A stretch of 64,000 nucleotides of DNA from AP-15 sp963747735 (GCA_963747735.1 CAVVGE010000026.1:55081-119080); one strand, 5' to 3'. Positions 17,242 to 26,444 are shown, counted from the stretch's first letter. Translations and numbers: made by a program. The notes: generated by a model from the sequence alone, not told the origin.

Positions 17242-17721
17242 TCACCGCGGCGCGAGCTTGTCGAGCAACGCGCGGATTTCCAGCAATTCGCGCCGCACCT
17301 CTTCGAGCGCCTCGCGCAGCGCCTGGCGGGAGGGTGCCGGGCTGGCGGCCGGCCCGGGCGGCTCGGCGACCGGCTCGAGCGCAAACAGCGCGGCCGGCGC
17401 GACCTCGTCGTCGGGCGGTGGCGGTGGCGGCCCGCCGCTGCGCAAGGCGCCCTCGCGCAACAGCTTCTGGACCCCGCGGATCGTATAGCCCTCCTGATAG
17501 AGGCATTGCCGAATCCGGCGCAGCAGATCGACATCTTGCGGCCGGTAATAGCGCCTGCCGCCGCCGCGCTTCAGCGGCTTGACCTGAGGAAATTTCGTCT
17601 CCCAAAAGCGCAGCACATGCGTCGGCAGACGGAGCTCGTCGGCGACTTCGCTGGTGGTGCGAAACGCCGCCGCCGATTTGACGACGCGCCGAGCTGCTCC
17701 CCCCTCCTCCGCTCGGGTCAC
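17242..17721 (-). CDS. MerR-family transcriptional regulator (ihfA-linked type)
   Basis: This 159-residue protein has an N-terminal winged-helix MerR domain: FRTTSEVADELRLPTHVLRF, WETKFPQVKPLKR and RYYRPQDVDLLRRIRQCLY. A proline-rich linker and a C-terminal helix (ALEEVRRELLEIRALL) that could form a coiled coil follow. No metal-sensing cysteines are seen; the only Cys is in the DNA-binding half. The start is taken as GTG at 17721, one base after the ihfA stop, so the genes are translationally coupled. This regulator is a regular partner of ihfA in alphaproteobacteria; its targets are not known to me. Confidence 0.9.
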   Translation of the reverse strand: MTRAEEGGAARRVVKSAAAFRTTSEVADELRLPTHVLRFWETKFPQVKPLKRGGGRRYYRPQDVDLLRRIRQCLYQEGYTIRGVQKLLREGALRSGGPPPPPPDDEVAPAALFALEPVAEPPGPAASPAPSRQALREALEEVRRELLEIRALLDKLAPR

Positions 17722-17722
17722 G

Positions 17723-18067
17723 TCAACCGGACGAGGCCTTGGTCGCCGCGCTCGCCTCTTCCACCGCCTCGGCCATGCCGTGATTGATCTGGTGCTTGAG
17801 CGTATGGCTGGCGCGAAACACCAGCACCCGGCGCGGCCGGATCGGCACCTCCTGGCCGGTTTTCGGGTTGCGCCCGACGCGTTCGCCTTTCTGGCGAACG
17901 GCAAAGCTGCCAAAGGACGAGATCTTGACCATTTCGCCGCGTTCCAGCGCGCCCGAGATCTCGGCGATCACCGATTCGACCAGCTCGGCCAATTCGTTGC
18001 GCGACAGCCCGACCTCCTGATAGACCGCTTCACTGAGCTGAGCGCGAGTCACTGTATGCCCGGCCAT
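17723..18067 (-). CDS. ihfA: integration host factor subunit alpha
   Basis: This 114-residue HU/IHF-fold DNA-bending protein carries the diagnostic GEMVKISSFGSFAVRQK and RVGRNPKTGQEVPI segments, the latter holding the intercalating-loop Pro, and RRVLVFRASHTLK near the end. The ATG at 18067 follows GGGGAGGGG; a TTG one codon earlier is a weaker option. It belongs to the plsX-fabH-ihfA-merR unit conserved in alphaproteobacteria. Its partner ihfB is not in this window. Confidence 0.96.
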   Translation of the reverse strand: MAGHTVTRAQLSEAVYQEVGLSRNELAELVESVIAEISGALERGEMVKISSFGSFAVRQKGERVGRNPKTGQEVPIRPRRVLVFRASHTLKHQINHGMAEAVEEASAATKASSG

Positions 18068-18157
18068 CAACCCCTCCCCGCTTTCGAGGAAGGTTAGACC
18101 CGCAGGAAAATCGCGTCAAATTCCAAAGTGTTGTCCGCGCCCGGGCAATGTCGCGTG

Positions 18158-19129
18158 CTACCAGCGCAGCAGGCTCGCCCCCCAGCTCAACCCGCCGCCC
18201 AAGGCTTCGATCAGCACCAGGTGACCCGGCCTTATTCGACCGTCGGCCACCGCCGTGTCGAGGGCGAGCGGGATCGACGCGGCCGAGGTGTTGGCGTGGC
18301 GATCGATCGTGACGACGACTTTCTCTGCGGGCAGCCCGAGCTTGCGGCCGACCCCGTCGATGATCCGGCTGTTCGCCTGATGCGGCACCAGCCAATCGAT
18401 ATCCGCGACACCGAGGCCGTTGGCGGCCAGCGCCTCGTCGATCACCTCGCTCAGATGCTGCACCGCCTGGCGAAACACCTCGCGCCCCTCCATGCGCAGC
18501 AAGCCGGTGGTGCGGGTCGAGGACGGGCCGCCATCGACATAGAGGATGTCGTATTGCCGGCCATCGGAATGCAGGTGGTTCGACAAGATAAACCGCCCAC
18601 CCGTTTCCGCCGGGACCGCCTTCAGGACGAGGGCGCCCGCGCCGTCGCCGAACAAGACGCAGGTGCCGCGGTCTTCCCAGTCGAGAATGCGCGAGAACGT
18701 CTCGGCCCCAATGACGAGCGCGGTTCGCGCCTGGCCGAGCCGCAGCGCATTGTCGGCGGTAGCCAGCGCGAAGACAAAGCCGGCGCACACCGCCTGCACG
18801 TCGAAAGCGGCGCCTCGCCGCATGCCGAGCCGGGCCTGCACCCGCGCCGCAGTCGCCGGAAAGGTGTTGTCCGGGGTGGCGGTCGCGACCACCAGAAGAT
18901 CGAGATCGCTGCCCTCGAGCCCGGCGCTGGCGAGAGCCCGCTCGGCGGCGCCGAGCGCGAGGTCCGAGGTCAATTCGCCGGCGGCGGCGACGCGGCGCTC
19001 GGCAATCCCGGTGCGCTGGCGGATCCACTCGTCCGAGGTGTCGAGACGCGAGGCGAGCTCGTCATTGGTGACGATACGCTCGGGCAGATAGGCGCCGCAC
19101 CCGGCAACCTGGGAGCGAAGCGTCGTCAT
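18158..19129 (-). CDS. fabH: beta-ketoacyl-ACP synthase III
   Basis: This 323-residue thiolase-fold enzyme starts fatty-acid synthesis by condensing acetyl-CoA with malonyl-ACP. The catalytic triad is visible: Cys115 (DVQAVCAGF), His250 (VPHQANSRI) and Asn280 (DRHANTSAAS). Family length and the C-terminal GGGLSWGASLLRW are normal. It starts 7 bp after plsX, so the two are one operon. Confidence 0.97.
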   Translation of the reverse strand: MTTLRSQVAGCGAYLPERIVTNDELASRLDTSDEWIRQRTGIAERRVAAAGELTSDLALGAAERALASAGLEGSDLDLLVVATATPDNTFPATAARVQARLGMRRGAAFDVQAVCAGFVFALATADNALRLGQARTALVIGAETFSRILDWEDRGTCVLFGDGAGALVLKAVPAETGGRFILSNHLHSDGRQYDILYVDGGPSSTRTTGLLRMEGREVFRQAVQHLSEVIDEALAANGLGVADIDWLVPHQANSRIIDGVGRKLGLPAEKVVVTIDRHANTSAASIPLALDTAVADGRIRPGHLVLIEALGGGLSWGASLLRW

Positions 19130-19136
19130 CAGGCGC

Positions 19137-20180
19137 TTAGAGCGCCGGCTGCGGCGCCGGCGACGCCTCGTTGAGGCGCGCCAGATCGACCCGGATCTTG
19201 TCGAGAAACCCGTTCGCCATCATGTCGACCGCGACACCGATCGCATTGGCGAACCCGAGCGCGTCGGCCGAGCCGTGGCTTTTGACCGCGATCCCGTTCA
19301 GTCCCAGAAACATCGCGCCGTTGTAGCGCCGCGGGTCGATGCGCAGGCGCAGCTTGGTAAGGGCGCCGCGCGCGAACAGCCAGCCGATGCGCGCCGGCAG
19401 CGAATGATGAAACGCACCGGCGAGAAATTCGCTGAACAATTTGGCCGTGCCCTCGGCCGTCTTGACCGCAATATTGCCGGTGAAGCCATCGGTGACGACG
19501 ACGTCGACGGTGCCGGCGGCGATATCGTCGCCTTCGACAAAGCCGTGAAAGCGCAGCGGCATCATCGGGTCGCGCAGCCGCAGGCTCGCCCGCCGGACCG
19601 CTTCGCTCCCCTTCTGATCCTCCGAGCCGACATTGAGCAAGCCGACCGTCGGCTCGACCAAGCCGAGGACGGTGCGGGCGAAGACGTCGCCCATCAGCGC
19701 GAACTGAACCAGGTTCTCGTCATCGCAATCGATGTTGGCGCCGAGGTCGAGCATCACGCTCTCGCCGCGCCGCGTCGGAAAAAACGAGGCGATCGCGGGC
19801 CGATCGATCCCCGGCAAGGTCTTCAGCACGAATTTTGCCATCGCCATCAAGGCGCCGGTATTGCCGGCCGAAACGACGCCATCGGCCCGGCCGTCGGCAA
19901 CGGCGTCGATAGCGAGGCGCATGCTCGTCCGCCGCCCGGCGCGCAGCGCCAGCGACGGCTTGGCGTCGCCCGGCACCATCTCGGTCGTATGAAAGACGCT
20001 CGCCGCCGCAGCAAGGCTCGGCAATTTCGCCAAAAGCGGGCGCATCCCGCTCTCGGCCCCGAACAGCAGAAAATGCAAATCCGGAGCGCGCTGCACAGCG
20101 ATCTCGGCGCCCTTGAGGACGATGTCCGGGGCGTGATCGCCGCCCATGGCGTCGAGGGCGAGCGTGACGGCCTGGCTCAC
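19137..20180 (-). CDS. plsX: phosphate acyltransferase PlsX
   Basis: This 347-residue enzyme makes acyl-phosphate from acyl-ACP for phospholipid synthesis. LALDAMGGDHAPDIVLKGA at the N-terminus, VSAGNTGALMAMAKF, MLDLGANIDCD, NVGSEDQKGSE and VVVTDGFTGNIAVKTAEG are all PlsX blocks. The start is GTG at 20180; a longer open frame upstream is not family-like. It lies between rpmF and fabH on the same strand, the standard arrangement. Confidence 0.97.
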   Translation of the reverse strand: MSQAVTLALDAMGGDHAPDIVLKGAEIAVQRAPDLHFLLFGAESGMRPLLAKLPSLAAAASVFHTTEMVPGDAKPSLALRAGRRTSMRLAIDAVADGRADGVVSAGNTGALMAMAKFVLKTLPGIDRPAIASFFPTRRGESVMLDLGANIDCDDENLVQFALMGDVFARTVLGLVEPTVGLLNVGSEDQKGSEAVRRASLRLRDPMMPLRFHGFVEGDDIAAGTVDVVVTDGFTGNIAVKTAEGTAKLFSEFLAGAFHHSLPARIGWLFARGALTKLRLRIDPRRYNGAMFLGLNGIAVKSHGSADALGFANAIGVAVDMMANGFLDKIRVDLARLNEASPAPQPAL

Positions 20181-20211
20181 CGCTGCGCGCCTCCGCGCCG
20201 GCGCTCTTCTC

Positions 20212-20400
20212 TCAGCCCGGCTCCGAGCGCGGTGCGACGACCTCGCGCCCGTCGTAATAGCCGCAAGCCCGGCACAGATGATGCGGCCGCCTGAGCTCGC
20301 CGCAATTCGGGCATTCGCCATAGGCCGCGGCCTTTAGCGCATGGTGCGAGCGCCGCATGCCGCGGCGCGAGGGCGAGGTTTTCTTTTTTGGAACGGCCAT
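20212..20400 (-). CDS. rpmF: 50S ribosomal protein L32
   Basis: This 62-residue ribosomal protein begins MAVPKKKTSPSRRGMRRSHH as in nearly all bacterial L32 proteins. It carries a complete zinc ribbon, CPNC and CRAC, so it is the zinc-dependent form. It is located between the DUF177 gene and plsX, the usual place. Confidence 0.98.
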   Translation of the reverse strand: MAVPKKKTSPSRRGMRRSHHALKAAAYGECPNCGELRRPHHLCRACGYYDGREVVAPRSEPG

Positions 20401-20500
20401 GGGTTATCCGGGGTTCTGGGGCAACGCGCGAGCCAGCGGTAATAAGCCCAAAACCGCGGCGACGGCAACAGACAAGCGTTCACCGGCCGTGCCCGGCGGC

Positions 20501-21007
20501 TCACTCTTGCCCATGATCGCGCCACCGGGCGAGCGCGCCAAACACGTTTTCTTCGGGCGCCGCCGTCGCCGCCTCGTCGAGGATCGCGTCGGGGTCGCGC
20601 GGAAAGGGCGGCAAGGCCAGCGACAATTCCTGCGCCACCGCCTCGCCGATATCGACGGCGTCGCCGTGGAGCGGCTCGAAGGCAGTTTCTTCGGCGTCCA
20701 GCTCGAGCTCGGATGCGGCCTCGCCGGACGGGCCGTAGGCCAAGCTAAAGGACTGCGCCACCGTGCCGTAGACCGAATCCAAGCTGACCACGCATTCCTG
20801 CGCGAACTCGGCCTCGAAAGCCGCTTCCAACTCGAATGTTCCGCCGCTCTGGCGCCGCAGCGCGACGGTCGCAACGAGGCGGTCGAGCGCGATCAGGCCA
20901 AAGCGCAGGGCGAGCTGCGCGCGCTCTTCCGCGGTGGCTTCGATCGCCTGGCGATAGCCTTCGGGGCCAATTCGGCTGAGCGGCACGAGCCGGCAAAATT
21001 CGGTCAT
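20501..21007 (-). CDS. DUF177 (YceD-like) protein
   Basis: This 168-residue protein has the YceD/DUF177 signature: LVATVALRRQSGGTFELEAAFEA with the conserved CVVSLDSV cysteine motif, and an acidic C-terminal segment IGEAVAQELSLALPPFPRDP. YceD proteins affect 23S rRNA accumulation in plants and bacteria and are almost always next to rpmF, as here. It overlaps the chaperone gene upstream by 4 bp (ATGA-type coupling). Confidence 0.92.
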   Translation of the reverse strand: MTEFCRLVPLSRIGPEGYRQAIEATAEERAQLALRFGLIALDRLVATVALRRQSGGTFELEAAFEAEFAQECVVSLDSVYGTVAQSFSLAYGPSGEAASELELDAEETAFEPLHGDAVDIGEAVAQELSLALPPFPRDPDAILDEAATAAPEENVFGALARWRDHGQE

Positions 21008-21576
21008 TGCGCCACCATCGGGGCTGCGCGAATTGCCGGCGGGTCGAACCGGACCCGCCCGGCCAGCAATTCGGCGGACGATTGCCGCGCCAACGCTGCC
21101 GTTGCAGCGCGGACATAATCGACAATCGCCGCGGTGGGCCGAGCCTCACCCTCGATCGTGCCGAGGAGATTGCGGGCGATGGCCGCGCCGAGCACCGAAT
21201 CGCCGGCGGCGAGCCCCGCCTCGTAGGCGCGGATTCGGCCGTAGAACCCTTGCGCCATGCGCTTTACCTCCTTGCCGACGCGCAAATCGCCGATGCCGCT
21301 TTCGCGGAGCGCCCGGTCGAGCTCGGCGAACATCGTGTCGAAAAAGCGCTGGCCGAGCCGGGCAGAGCGCGGCCGTTCCGATTTGAGGCGGTGCAGATAG
21401 AGAAAAGCGTGCAGGCACATCAGCTCGAACCGGCCGTCGGGCGTGTCCGGCACGCCCCATTCGGTGAAGAACGCCCTATGCCGCGCCTGCTCGACGACGA
21501 TGCGATAGGCGAGGTCGGCCGCGATGCGGATCGATCGACGCCGGCCAAGGAATATCACCGCGGCGTCCCGCGCCAT
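21004..21576 (-). CDS. ubiquinol-cytochrome c chaperone family protein (CBP3-like)
   Basis: This protein of about 190 residues has the CBP3/UQCC1 fold: AYRIVVEQARHRAFFTEWGV, PDTPDGRFELMCLHAFLYLH and FDTMFAELDRALRESGIGDL are diagnostic. In mitochondria the relative helps cytochrome b assembly; in alphaproteobacteria it is assumed to act on the bc1 complex. The start is taken as ATG at 21576; a TTG five codons upstream (21591) is possible and neither has a clear Shine-Dalgarno. It overlaps the DUF177 gene by 4 bp. Confidence 0.9.
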   Translation of the reverse strand: MARDAAVIFLGRRRSIRIAADLAYRIVVEQARHRAFFTEWGVPDTPDGRFELMCLHAFLYLHRLKSERPRSARLGQRFFDTMFAELDRALRESGIGDLRVGKEVKRMAQGFYGRIRAYEAGLAAGDSVLGAAIARNLLGTIEGEARPTAAIVDYVRAATAALARQSSAELLAGRVRFDPPAIRAAPMVAQ

Positions 21577-21690
21577 CGCCGGCGTTGACAACGCACGGCT
21601 CTCGGCTGAAGGTATAAATTCGAAATGGGCACCAGCCTAGACCCGGTTCGATCGGAACCGGTCCTTTGACCCGTCTCGCGACGACCAGCC

Positions 21691-22212
21691 ATGACCATAG
21701 CGCGATTTTTCTCCCTTTTCGCCCCAATTGCTGCGGTTGCGGTCGCCGGCTGCGCGCCGAGCGTCGAGCAGCGCGGCAATTTGCCCCCGCCCGATGCGAT
21801 GGCCGAGATCCATCCGGGCAAAACCACCAAGGACGAGGTGGTCAAGATCCTGGGGACACCGTCGAGCGTCGGCATCTTCGACGACAAGTCGTGGTATTAC
21901 ATCAGCAAGCGGACAAAGCAGGTCGCCTTCTTTCTGCCCGACACGACCGACCAGCAGGTCTTTGTCGTCGATTTCGACAAGAACGGCGTGGTTTCGGCGG
22001 TCGATCACAAGGGCCTCAAGGACGCCGAGGCGATCACGCCGGCGCCGGGCGCGACACCGGCCCCGGGCCGCGAGCTGACCTTCCTCGAGCAGATCCTGGG
22101 CAATCTCGGCCGCTTCAACGGCGGTGGCGGCAGCCCTGCCAGCACCGGCAGCGGCGGCGGCGGCAGCGGCAGCGAAGGCCAGCCAGGCCCCTCGCCGCAC
22201 GACGATCGCTGA
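21691..22212 (+). CDS. bamE: BamE (SmpA/OmlA) outer membrane lipoprotein
   Basis: This 173-residue lipoprotein has a signal peptide with lipobox VAGC (Cys21) and the BamE core IHPGKTTKDEVVKILGTPSS, DKSWYYISKR and VFVVDFDKNGVVS. The last 40 residues form a Gly/Ser/Pro-rich tail not needed for the fold. BamE supports BamA/BamD in outer-membrane protein insertion. It is divergent from the chaperone gene, with a TATAAA-like sequence at 21613 in the gap, and abuts the stop of hppA. Confidence 0.93.
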   Translation: MTIARFFSLFAPIAAVAVAGCAPSVEQRGNLPPPDAMAEIHPGKTTKDEVVKILGTPSSVGIFDDKSWYYISKRTKQVAFFLPDTTDQQVFVVDFDKNGVVSAVDHKGLKDAEAITPAPGATPAPGRELTFLEQILGNLGRFNGGGGSPASTGSGGGGSGSEGQPGPSPHDDR

Positions 22213-24309
22213 TCAGGCGGCCCATTTCGCCAGGATCGCGAGCAGCAGCAGCGCCACGATATTGGTGATCTTGATCATCGGGTTGACCGCCGGGCCGGCG
22301 GTGTCCTTGTAGGGGTCGCCGACGGTGTCTCCGGTCACCGCCGCCTTGTGCGGCTCGGAGCCCTTGCCGCCGTGGTGGCCCTCCTCGATGTATTTCTTGG
22401 CGTTGTCCCACGCACCCCCGCCCGAGGTCATCGAGATCGCGACAAAGATGCCGGTAACGATGGTGCCGAGCAGCATCGCGCCCAGGGCGCTGAACCCGGC
22501 GGCACGCCCGCCGATGGCGGCGACGACGAGAAAAAGGATGATCGGCGCCAATACCGGCAGCAGCGACGGCACGATCATCTCGCGGATCGCCGCGCGGGTT
22601 AAGAGATCGACGGCGAGGCCGTAATCGGGCTTGGCGGTTCCTTGCATGATCCCGGGGATTTCACGGAACTGGCGCCGCACCTCGACCACCACCGAGCCGG
22701 CGGCGCGGCCGACCGCGGTCATGCCGAGCGAGCCGAACAGATAAGGCAAGAGGCCGCCGATAAAGAGGCCGATCACGACAAACGGGTCCTGCAGCCCGAA
22801 ATGGACGTCGAGCTTGGGGAAATAATGCTTCAGGTCTTCGGTATAGGCGGCGAACAGCACCAGCGAGGCGAGCCCGGCCGAGCCGATCGCATAGCCCTTG
22901 GTCACCGCCTTGGTGGTGTTGCCGACCGCGTCCAACGCGTCGGTCGTGCGCCGCACCTCGCGCGGCAGATCGGCCATTTCGGCGATGCCGCCCGCATTGT
23001 CGGTGACCGGGCCATAGGCATCGAGCGCCACGATCATCCCGGCCAAGGCCAGCATCGTCGTCGCGGCGACGGCGATGCCAAAGAGGCCGGCGATCAGAAA
23101 CGAGGCGATGATGCCGACGCAGATCACGATGACCGGCAGCGCGGTCGCCTCCATCGACACGGCCAGCCCCTGGATCACATTGGTGCCGTGGCCGGTGGTC
23201 GAGCTCTGCGCGATGCTGCGCACCGGGCGGTATTCGGTCGCGGTGTAGTATTCGGTGATCCACACGATAAAGCCGGTGACGAGGAGGCCGACGATCGCGC
23301 AGAGCCACACATCGAGCCCGTCCACGATCGTCCCCGAGATCATCGTCAGCGGCGCCCGGAAGCCGAGGAGCCACCAGACGACAAGGGCGATCGCTCCGAC
23401 CGACAGGATGCCGGTGGCGATAAGACCTTTGTAAAGCGCCTTCATGATGGCGTTATCGGCGCCGAGCCGGACAAAAAAAGTGCCGATAACGCTGGTCGCG
23501 ATGCACACCGCACCGATCGCCAGCGGCAACAGCAGCATCGTGTCGCGCAGCGGCGGCGCAAAGAAGATGTTGGCGAGCAGCATCGTGGCAACGATCGTCA
23601 CCGCATAGGTCTCGAACAAATCGGCCGCCATCCCGGCGCAATCGCCGACATTGTCGCCGACATTGTCGGCGATGACCGCGGGGTTGCGCGGGTCGTCCTC
23701 GGGGATGCCGGCCTCGACCTTGCCGACGAGGTCGGCGCCGACATCCGCACCCTTGGTAAAGATGCCGCCGCCGAGACGGGCGAAGATCGAGATCAGCGAG
23801 GCGCCGAACGACAACGCCACCATCGCCTCGAGCACCGGGCGCAAATCGTCGCCCGGGGTCAGCGCGCGCAGAATGAAATAATAGATGCCGACGCCGAGGA
23901 TCCCGAGCCCGACCACGAGCAAGCCGGTGACCGCCCCGGCCTTGAACGCGATCGCCAGCCCCGGGCGCAGCCCGCCGCGCGCCGCCTGGGCGGTGCGCAC
24001 ATTGGCCCGCACCGAGACATTCATGCCGATATAGCCGGCCGACGCCGACAGCACCGACCCGATCAGGTAGCCGATCGCGACCCGCAGCCCCAAAAAGATG
24101 CCGAGCAGGATCAGGATCACGACGCCGACGATCGCAATCGCGCGGTATTGCCGGTTCAAATAGGCGCGCGCGCCGACCTGCACCGCGCTCGAAATCTCCT
24201 GCATGCGGGCGTTGCCGGCATTGGCGCTCAGCACTTGGCGGCTGGCGACGAGGCCGTAGAGGAGGGCGAGCACGCCGCTGGCAATGACGAGATAATAGAC
24301 GGGAGGCAT
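22213..24309 (-). CDS. hppA: membrane-bound proton-translocating pyrophosphatase, K+-independent type
   Basis: This 698-residue integral membrane protein has about 16 helices. It couples PPi hydrolysis to H+ pumping. The substrate motifs DVGADLVGKVEAGIPEDDPR and DNVGDNVGDCAGMAADLFE are intact. In GNTTKAVTKG the residue after GNTT is Lys rather than Ala, which in this family marks the K+-independent class. The ATG at 24309 (MPPVYYLVIASG) follows GACGGGAGG on the coding strand. It converges on bamE with no gap between stops. Confidence 0.96.
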   Translation of the reverse strand: MPPVYYLVIASGVLALLYGLVASRQVLSANAGNARMQEISSAVQVGARAYLNRQYRAIAIVGVVILILLGIFLGLRVAIGYLIGSVLSASAGYIGMNVSVRANVRTAQAARGGLRPGLAIAFKAGAVTGLLVVGLGILGVGIYYFILRALTPGDDLRPVLEAMVALSFGASLISIFARLGGGIFTKGADVGADLVGKVEAGIPEDDPRNPAVIADNVGDNVGDCAGMAADLFETYAVTIVATMLLANIFFAPPLRDTMLLLPLAIGAVCIATSVIGTFFVRLGADNAIMKALYKGLIATGILSVGAIALVVWWLLGFRAPLTMISGTIVDGLDVWLCAIVGLLVTGFIVWITEYYTATEYRPVRSIAQSSTTGHGTNVIQGLAVSMEATALPVIVICVGIIASFLIAGLFGIAVAATTMLALAGMIVALDAYGPVTDNAGGIAEMADLPREVRRTTDALDAVGNTTKAVTKGYAIGSAGLASLVLFAAYTEDLKHYFPKLDVHFGLQDPFVVIGLFIGGLLPYLFGSLGMTAVGRAAGSVVVEVRRQFREIPGIMQGTAKPDYGLAVDLLTRAAIREMIVPSLLPVLAPIILFLVVAAIGGRAAGFSALGAMLLGTIVTGIFVAISMTSGGGAWDNAKKYIEEGHHGGKGSEPHKAAVTGDTVGDPYKDTAGPAVNPMIKITNIVALLLLAILAKWAA

Positions 24310-24594
24310 CCAAAAACATCCTTCGCCGCGGGCATACGAAAAAACGCCCGCCTCCATCTTGCCCGGCCGGGCGGCGGAGGCGGGTCAGCGCAAGCCGACC
24401 TTGCCAGAAGCGCCGGCGTTAAGCAACCGCGCGGGCGCCGCGCAGCCGGTCCTCGTCCGACGCATAGGGCCGGCGGATAATCGGATTCCCCGGCCGGCAC
24501 TTTACCGCTAATCTGCGCCGCAGACGTCTTCGAAACCGGGCCCGGCGGCGTTCTTGAGATCGGTCGGCGTCCGCCCAACACACGGGAGAGAAAA

Positions 24595-26253
24595 ATGGCT
24601 GAAGTCGACGGCGCCACCCTGATCGCCAGGAGCCTCAAGCAGCAGGGCATCAACCACCTCTTTGGCGTCGTCGGGTTTCCCGTCGGGCCGATCGCCGCTG
24701 CCGCGCAGAATGAGGGCGTGGCCTATATCGGCATGCGCAACGAGCAGGCCGCCTCCTATGCCGCGCGGGCGTACGGGTATCTGACCGGCCGGCCCGGCGC
24801 CTGTATCGTCGTCACCGGTCCCGGTGTCGTGCACGGGCTCGCCGGTCTTGCCGACGCGCAGCAGAATTGCTGGCCGATGATCCTGATCGGCGGCGCCTCG
24901 GAAACCTATCGCCGCGGCATGGGCGCTTTCCAGGAAGAGCGCCAGGTGCTGCTCGCAGCACCGCTGTGCAAATTTGCCCACGCCATCGACAGCGTAAAGC
25001 GGATCCCGTTTTATGTTGCGGAGGCGACCCGGAACGCGACCTATGGCCGGCCGGGTGCGGCCTATCTCGACATGCCCGACGACATCATCACCGGCAAGTG
25101 TGACGAGAAGGACGTGGTGCAGGTGCAAAAATGCCCCGACCCGCCGCGCTTCCAGGCCCCGCCGGAGAATATCGACGCGGCGCTCAACATGCTCGAGCGG
25201 GCCGAGCGGCCGCTCATCCTCGTCGGCAAGGGGATGGCTTGGGCCGACGCCGAAAGCGAGGTGCGCGCCTTTATCGAGAAGACGCAAGTGCCGTTCCTGC
25301 GCTCGCCGATGGGCAAGGGCGTGATGCCGGACGACCATCCGCTGTCGGTTGCGGCGGCGCGCACATTGGCGCTGCAGAACGCCGATGTCGTCTTTCTGAT
25401 GGGCGCCCGCTTCAATTGGATCTTCCATTTCGGGCAGCCGCCGCGCTATGCGCCGGACGTCAAGGTCATCCAGCTGGACATCGCGCCCGAGGAGATCGGC
25501 CACAACAAGGCGACCGACGTGGCGCTGGTCGGCGACGGCAAGGCGATCATGGCGCAGATGAACGCCGCGCTGGGCGGCCGCCAGTGGTTCCATCCCAAGG
25601 AATCGCCATGGCGGCAGATGATCAACAAAAAGTCGGCCGAGAATGCGGAGCAGATTAAGCCGCAGGTCAACGACGACAGCGCCCCGGCGACCTACTACCG
25701 CGCCTTCAAGGACATCGCCGCCTGGATGCCGCGCAACTCGATCCTGTCGGCCGAGGGCGCGGGCACGATGGATATCGGCCTGACCATGCTGCCGGTGTTC
25801 AGCGCCAAGGCCTGCCTCAACGCCGGCACCTACGGCACGATGGGCCTCGGGCTTGGCCAGGCGATCGCCGCCGCCATCGTGCACCCGGATCGTCCGGTCA
25901 TCCACCTGTCGGGCGACTCGGCGATCGGCTTCTCCGGCATGGAGATGGAGACGCTCTGCCGCTACAACCTACCGGTCAAGATCGTCGTCTTGAACAATGG
26001 CGGCATCGGCCCGGGCATGCCGGAAATCCCGGAAAACCCGATGATGAACATGCGCCCCAACACGCTGATCTACGGCGCGCGCTACGACAAGGTCATGGAA
26101 GCCTTTGGCGGCAAGGGCTTTTTTGTCGAGGATCCGAAGGACATCCGCGGCGCCCTCGACGAAGCGATGAACCACCGCGGCCCCGCTCTGGTCAACATCG
26201 TCCTCAGCCAAGGCTCCGCCCGCAAGCCGCAAGCCTTCCGCTGGCACAGCTGA
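24595..26253 (+). CDS. 2-hydroxyacyl-CoA lyase / oxalyl-CoA decarboxylase family ThDP enzyme
   Basis: This 552-residue ThDP enzyme has the usual Pyr, central and PP domains. The catalytic Glu is in GMRNEQAASYAARAYGYLTG and the ThDP-Mg motif is GDSAIGFSGMEMETLCRYNL followed by NNGGIG. The overall pattern, including MGAFQEERQVLL, RFNWIFHFGQPPRY and the C-terminal VNIVLSQGSARKPQAFRWHS, is closer to 2-hydroxyacyl-CoA lyases (HACL1-like) than to oxalyl-CoA decarboxylases. HACLs cleave 2-hydroxyacyl-CoA to an aldehyde plus formyl-CoA, and bacterial ones also run formyl-CoA condensation. Substrate preference cannot be fixed from sequence. The ATG is preceded by GGGAGA. A broken copy of its 3' end lies 500 bp downstream. 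Confidence 0.88.
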   Translation: MAEVDGATLIARSLKQQGINHLFGVVGFPVGPIAAAAQNEGVAYIGMRNEQAASYAARAYGYLTGRPGACIVVTGPGVVHGLAGLADAQQNCWPMILIGGASETYRRGMGAFQEERQVLLAAPLCKFAHAIDSVKRIPFYVAEATRNATYGRPGAAYLDMPDDIITGKCDEKDVVQVQKCPDPPRFQAPPENIDAALNMLERAERPLILVGKGMAWADAESEVRAFIEKTQVPFLRSPMGKGVMPDDHPLSVAAARTLALQNADVVFLMGARFNWIFHFGQPPRYAPDVKVIQLDIAPEEIGHNKATDVALVGDGKAIMAQMNAALGGRQWFHPKESPWRQMINKKSAENAEQIKPQVNDDSAPATYYRAFKDIAAWMPRNSILSAEGAGTMDIGLTMLPVFSAKACLNAGTYGTMGLGLGQAIAAAIVHPDRPVIHLSGDSAIGFSGMEMETLCRYNLPVKIVVLNNGGIGPGMPEIPENPMMNMRPNTLIYGARYDKVMEAFGGKGFFVEDPKDIRGALDEAMNHRGPALVNIVLSQGSARKPQAFRWHS

Positions 26254-26269
26254 CCCGCTGACCCTGCTT

Positions 26270-26309
26270 CACCCTGACCCTCCCCCGCCCGCGGGGGAGG
26301 GTCAGGGTG
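26270..26309. terminator. perfect 19-bp palindrome downstream of the lyase gene
   Basis: Arms of 19 bp (26270-26288 and 26291-26309) with a 2-nt loop are perfectly complementary: CACCCTGACCCTCCCCCGC and its reverse. It lies 17 bp after the lyase stop. No T-run follows, so it is either a terminator-like hairpin or a dispersed palindromic repeat; such GGGGGAGGGTCAGGGTG sequences are common between genes in proteobacteria. Confidence 0.55.
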
Positions 26310-26444
26310 GGGGTTGGGACGCTCCGCAATTGCCGAGTTGGTCTTGGTTCAAGGTATTCAGCGACAAAACCAACGCGCCGCATAATCAGCTGTCGGATTC
26401 TGGGTCGCACCTCCTCGATCCTGACCCCTCGCCCCGCCCGCAGA

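Noticed and set aside
22642..24480. Long open frame on the plus strand opposite hppA (about 600 codons)
   Set aside because: Its product is an Arg/Asp/His-rich low-complexity protein with no family features, while the minus strand encodes an unmistakable membrane pyrophosphatase. It is an effect of high GC at third codon positions.
24595..26253. Calling the ThDP enzyme oxalyl-CoA decarboxylase outright
   Set aside because: Motifs around MGAFQEE, RFNWIFHFG and the C-terminus fit 2-hydroxyacyl-CoA lyases better; the family label is kept broad.
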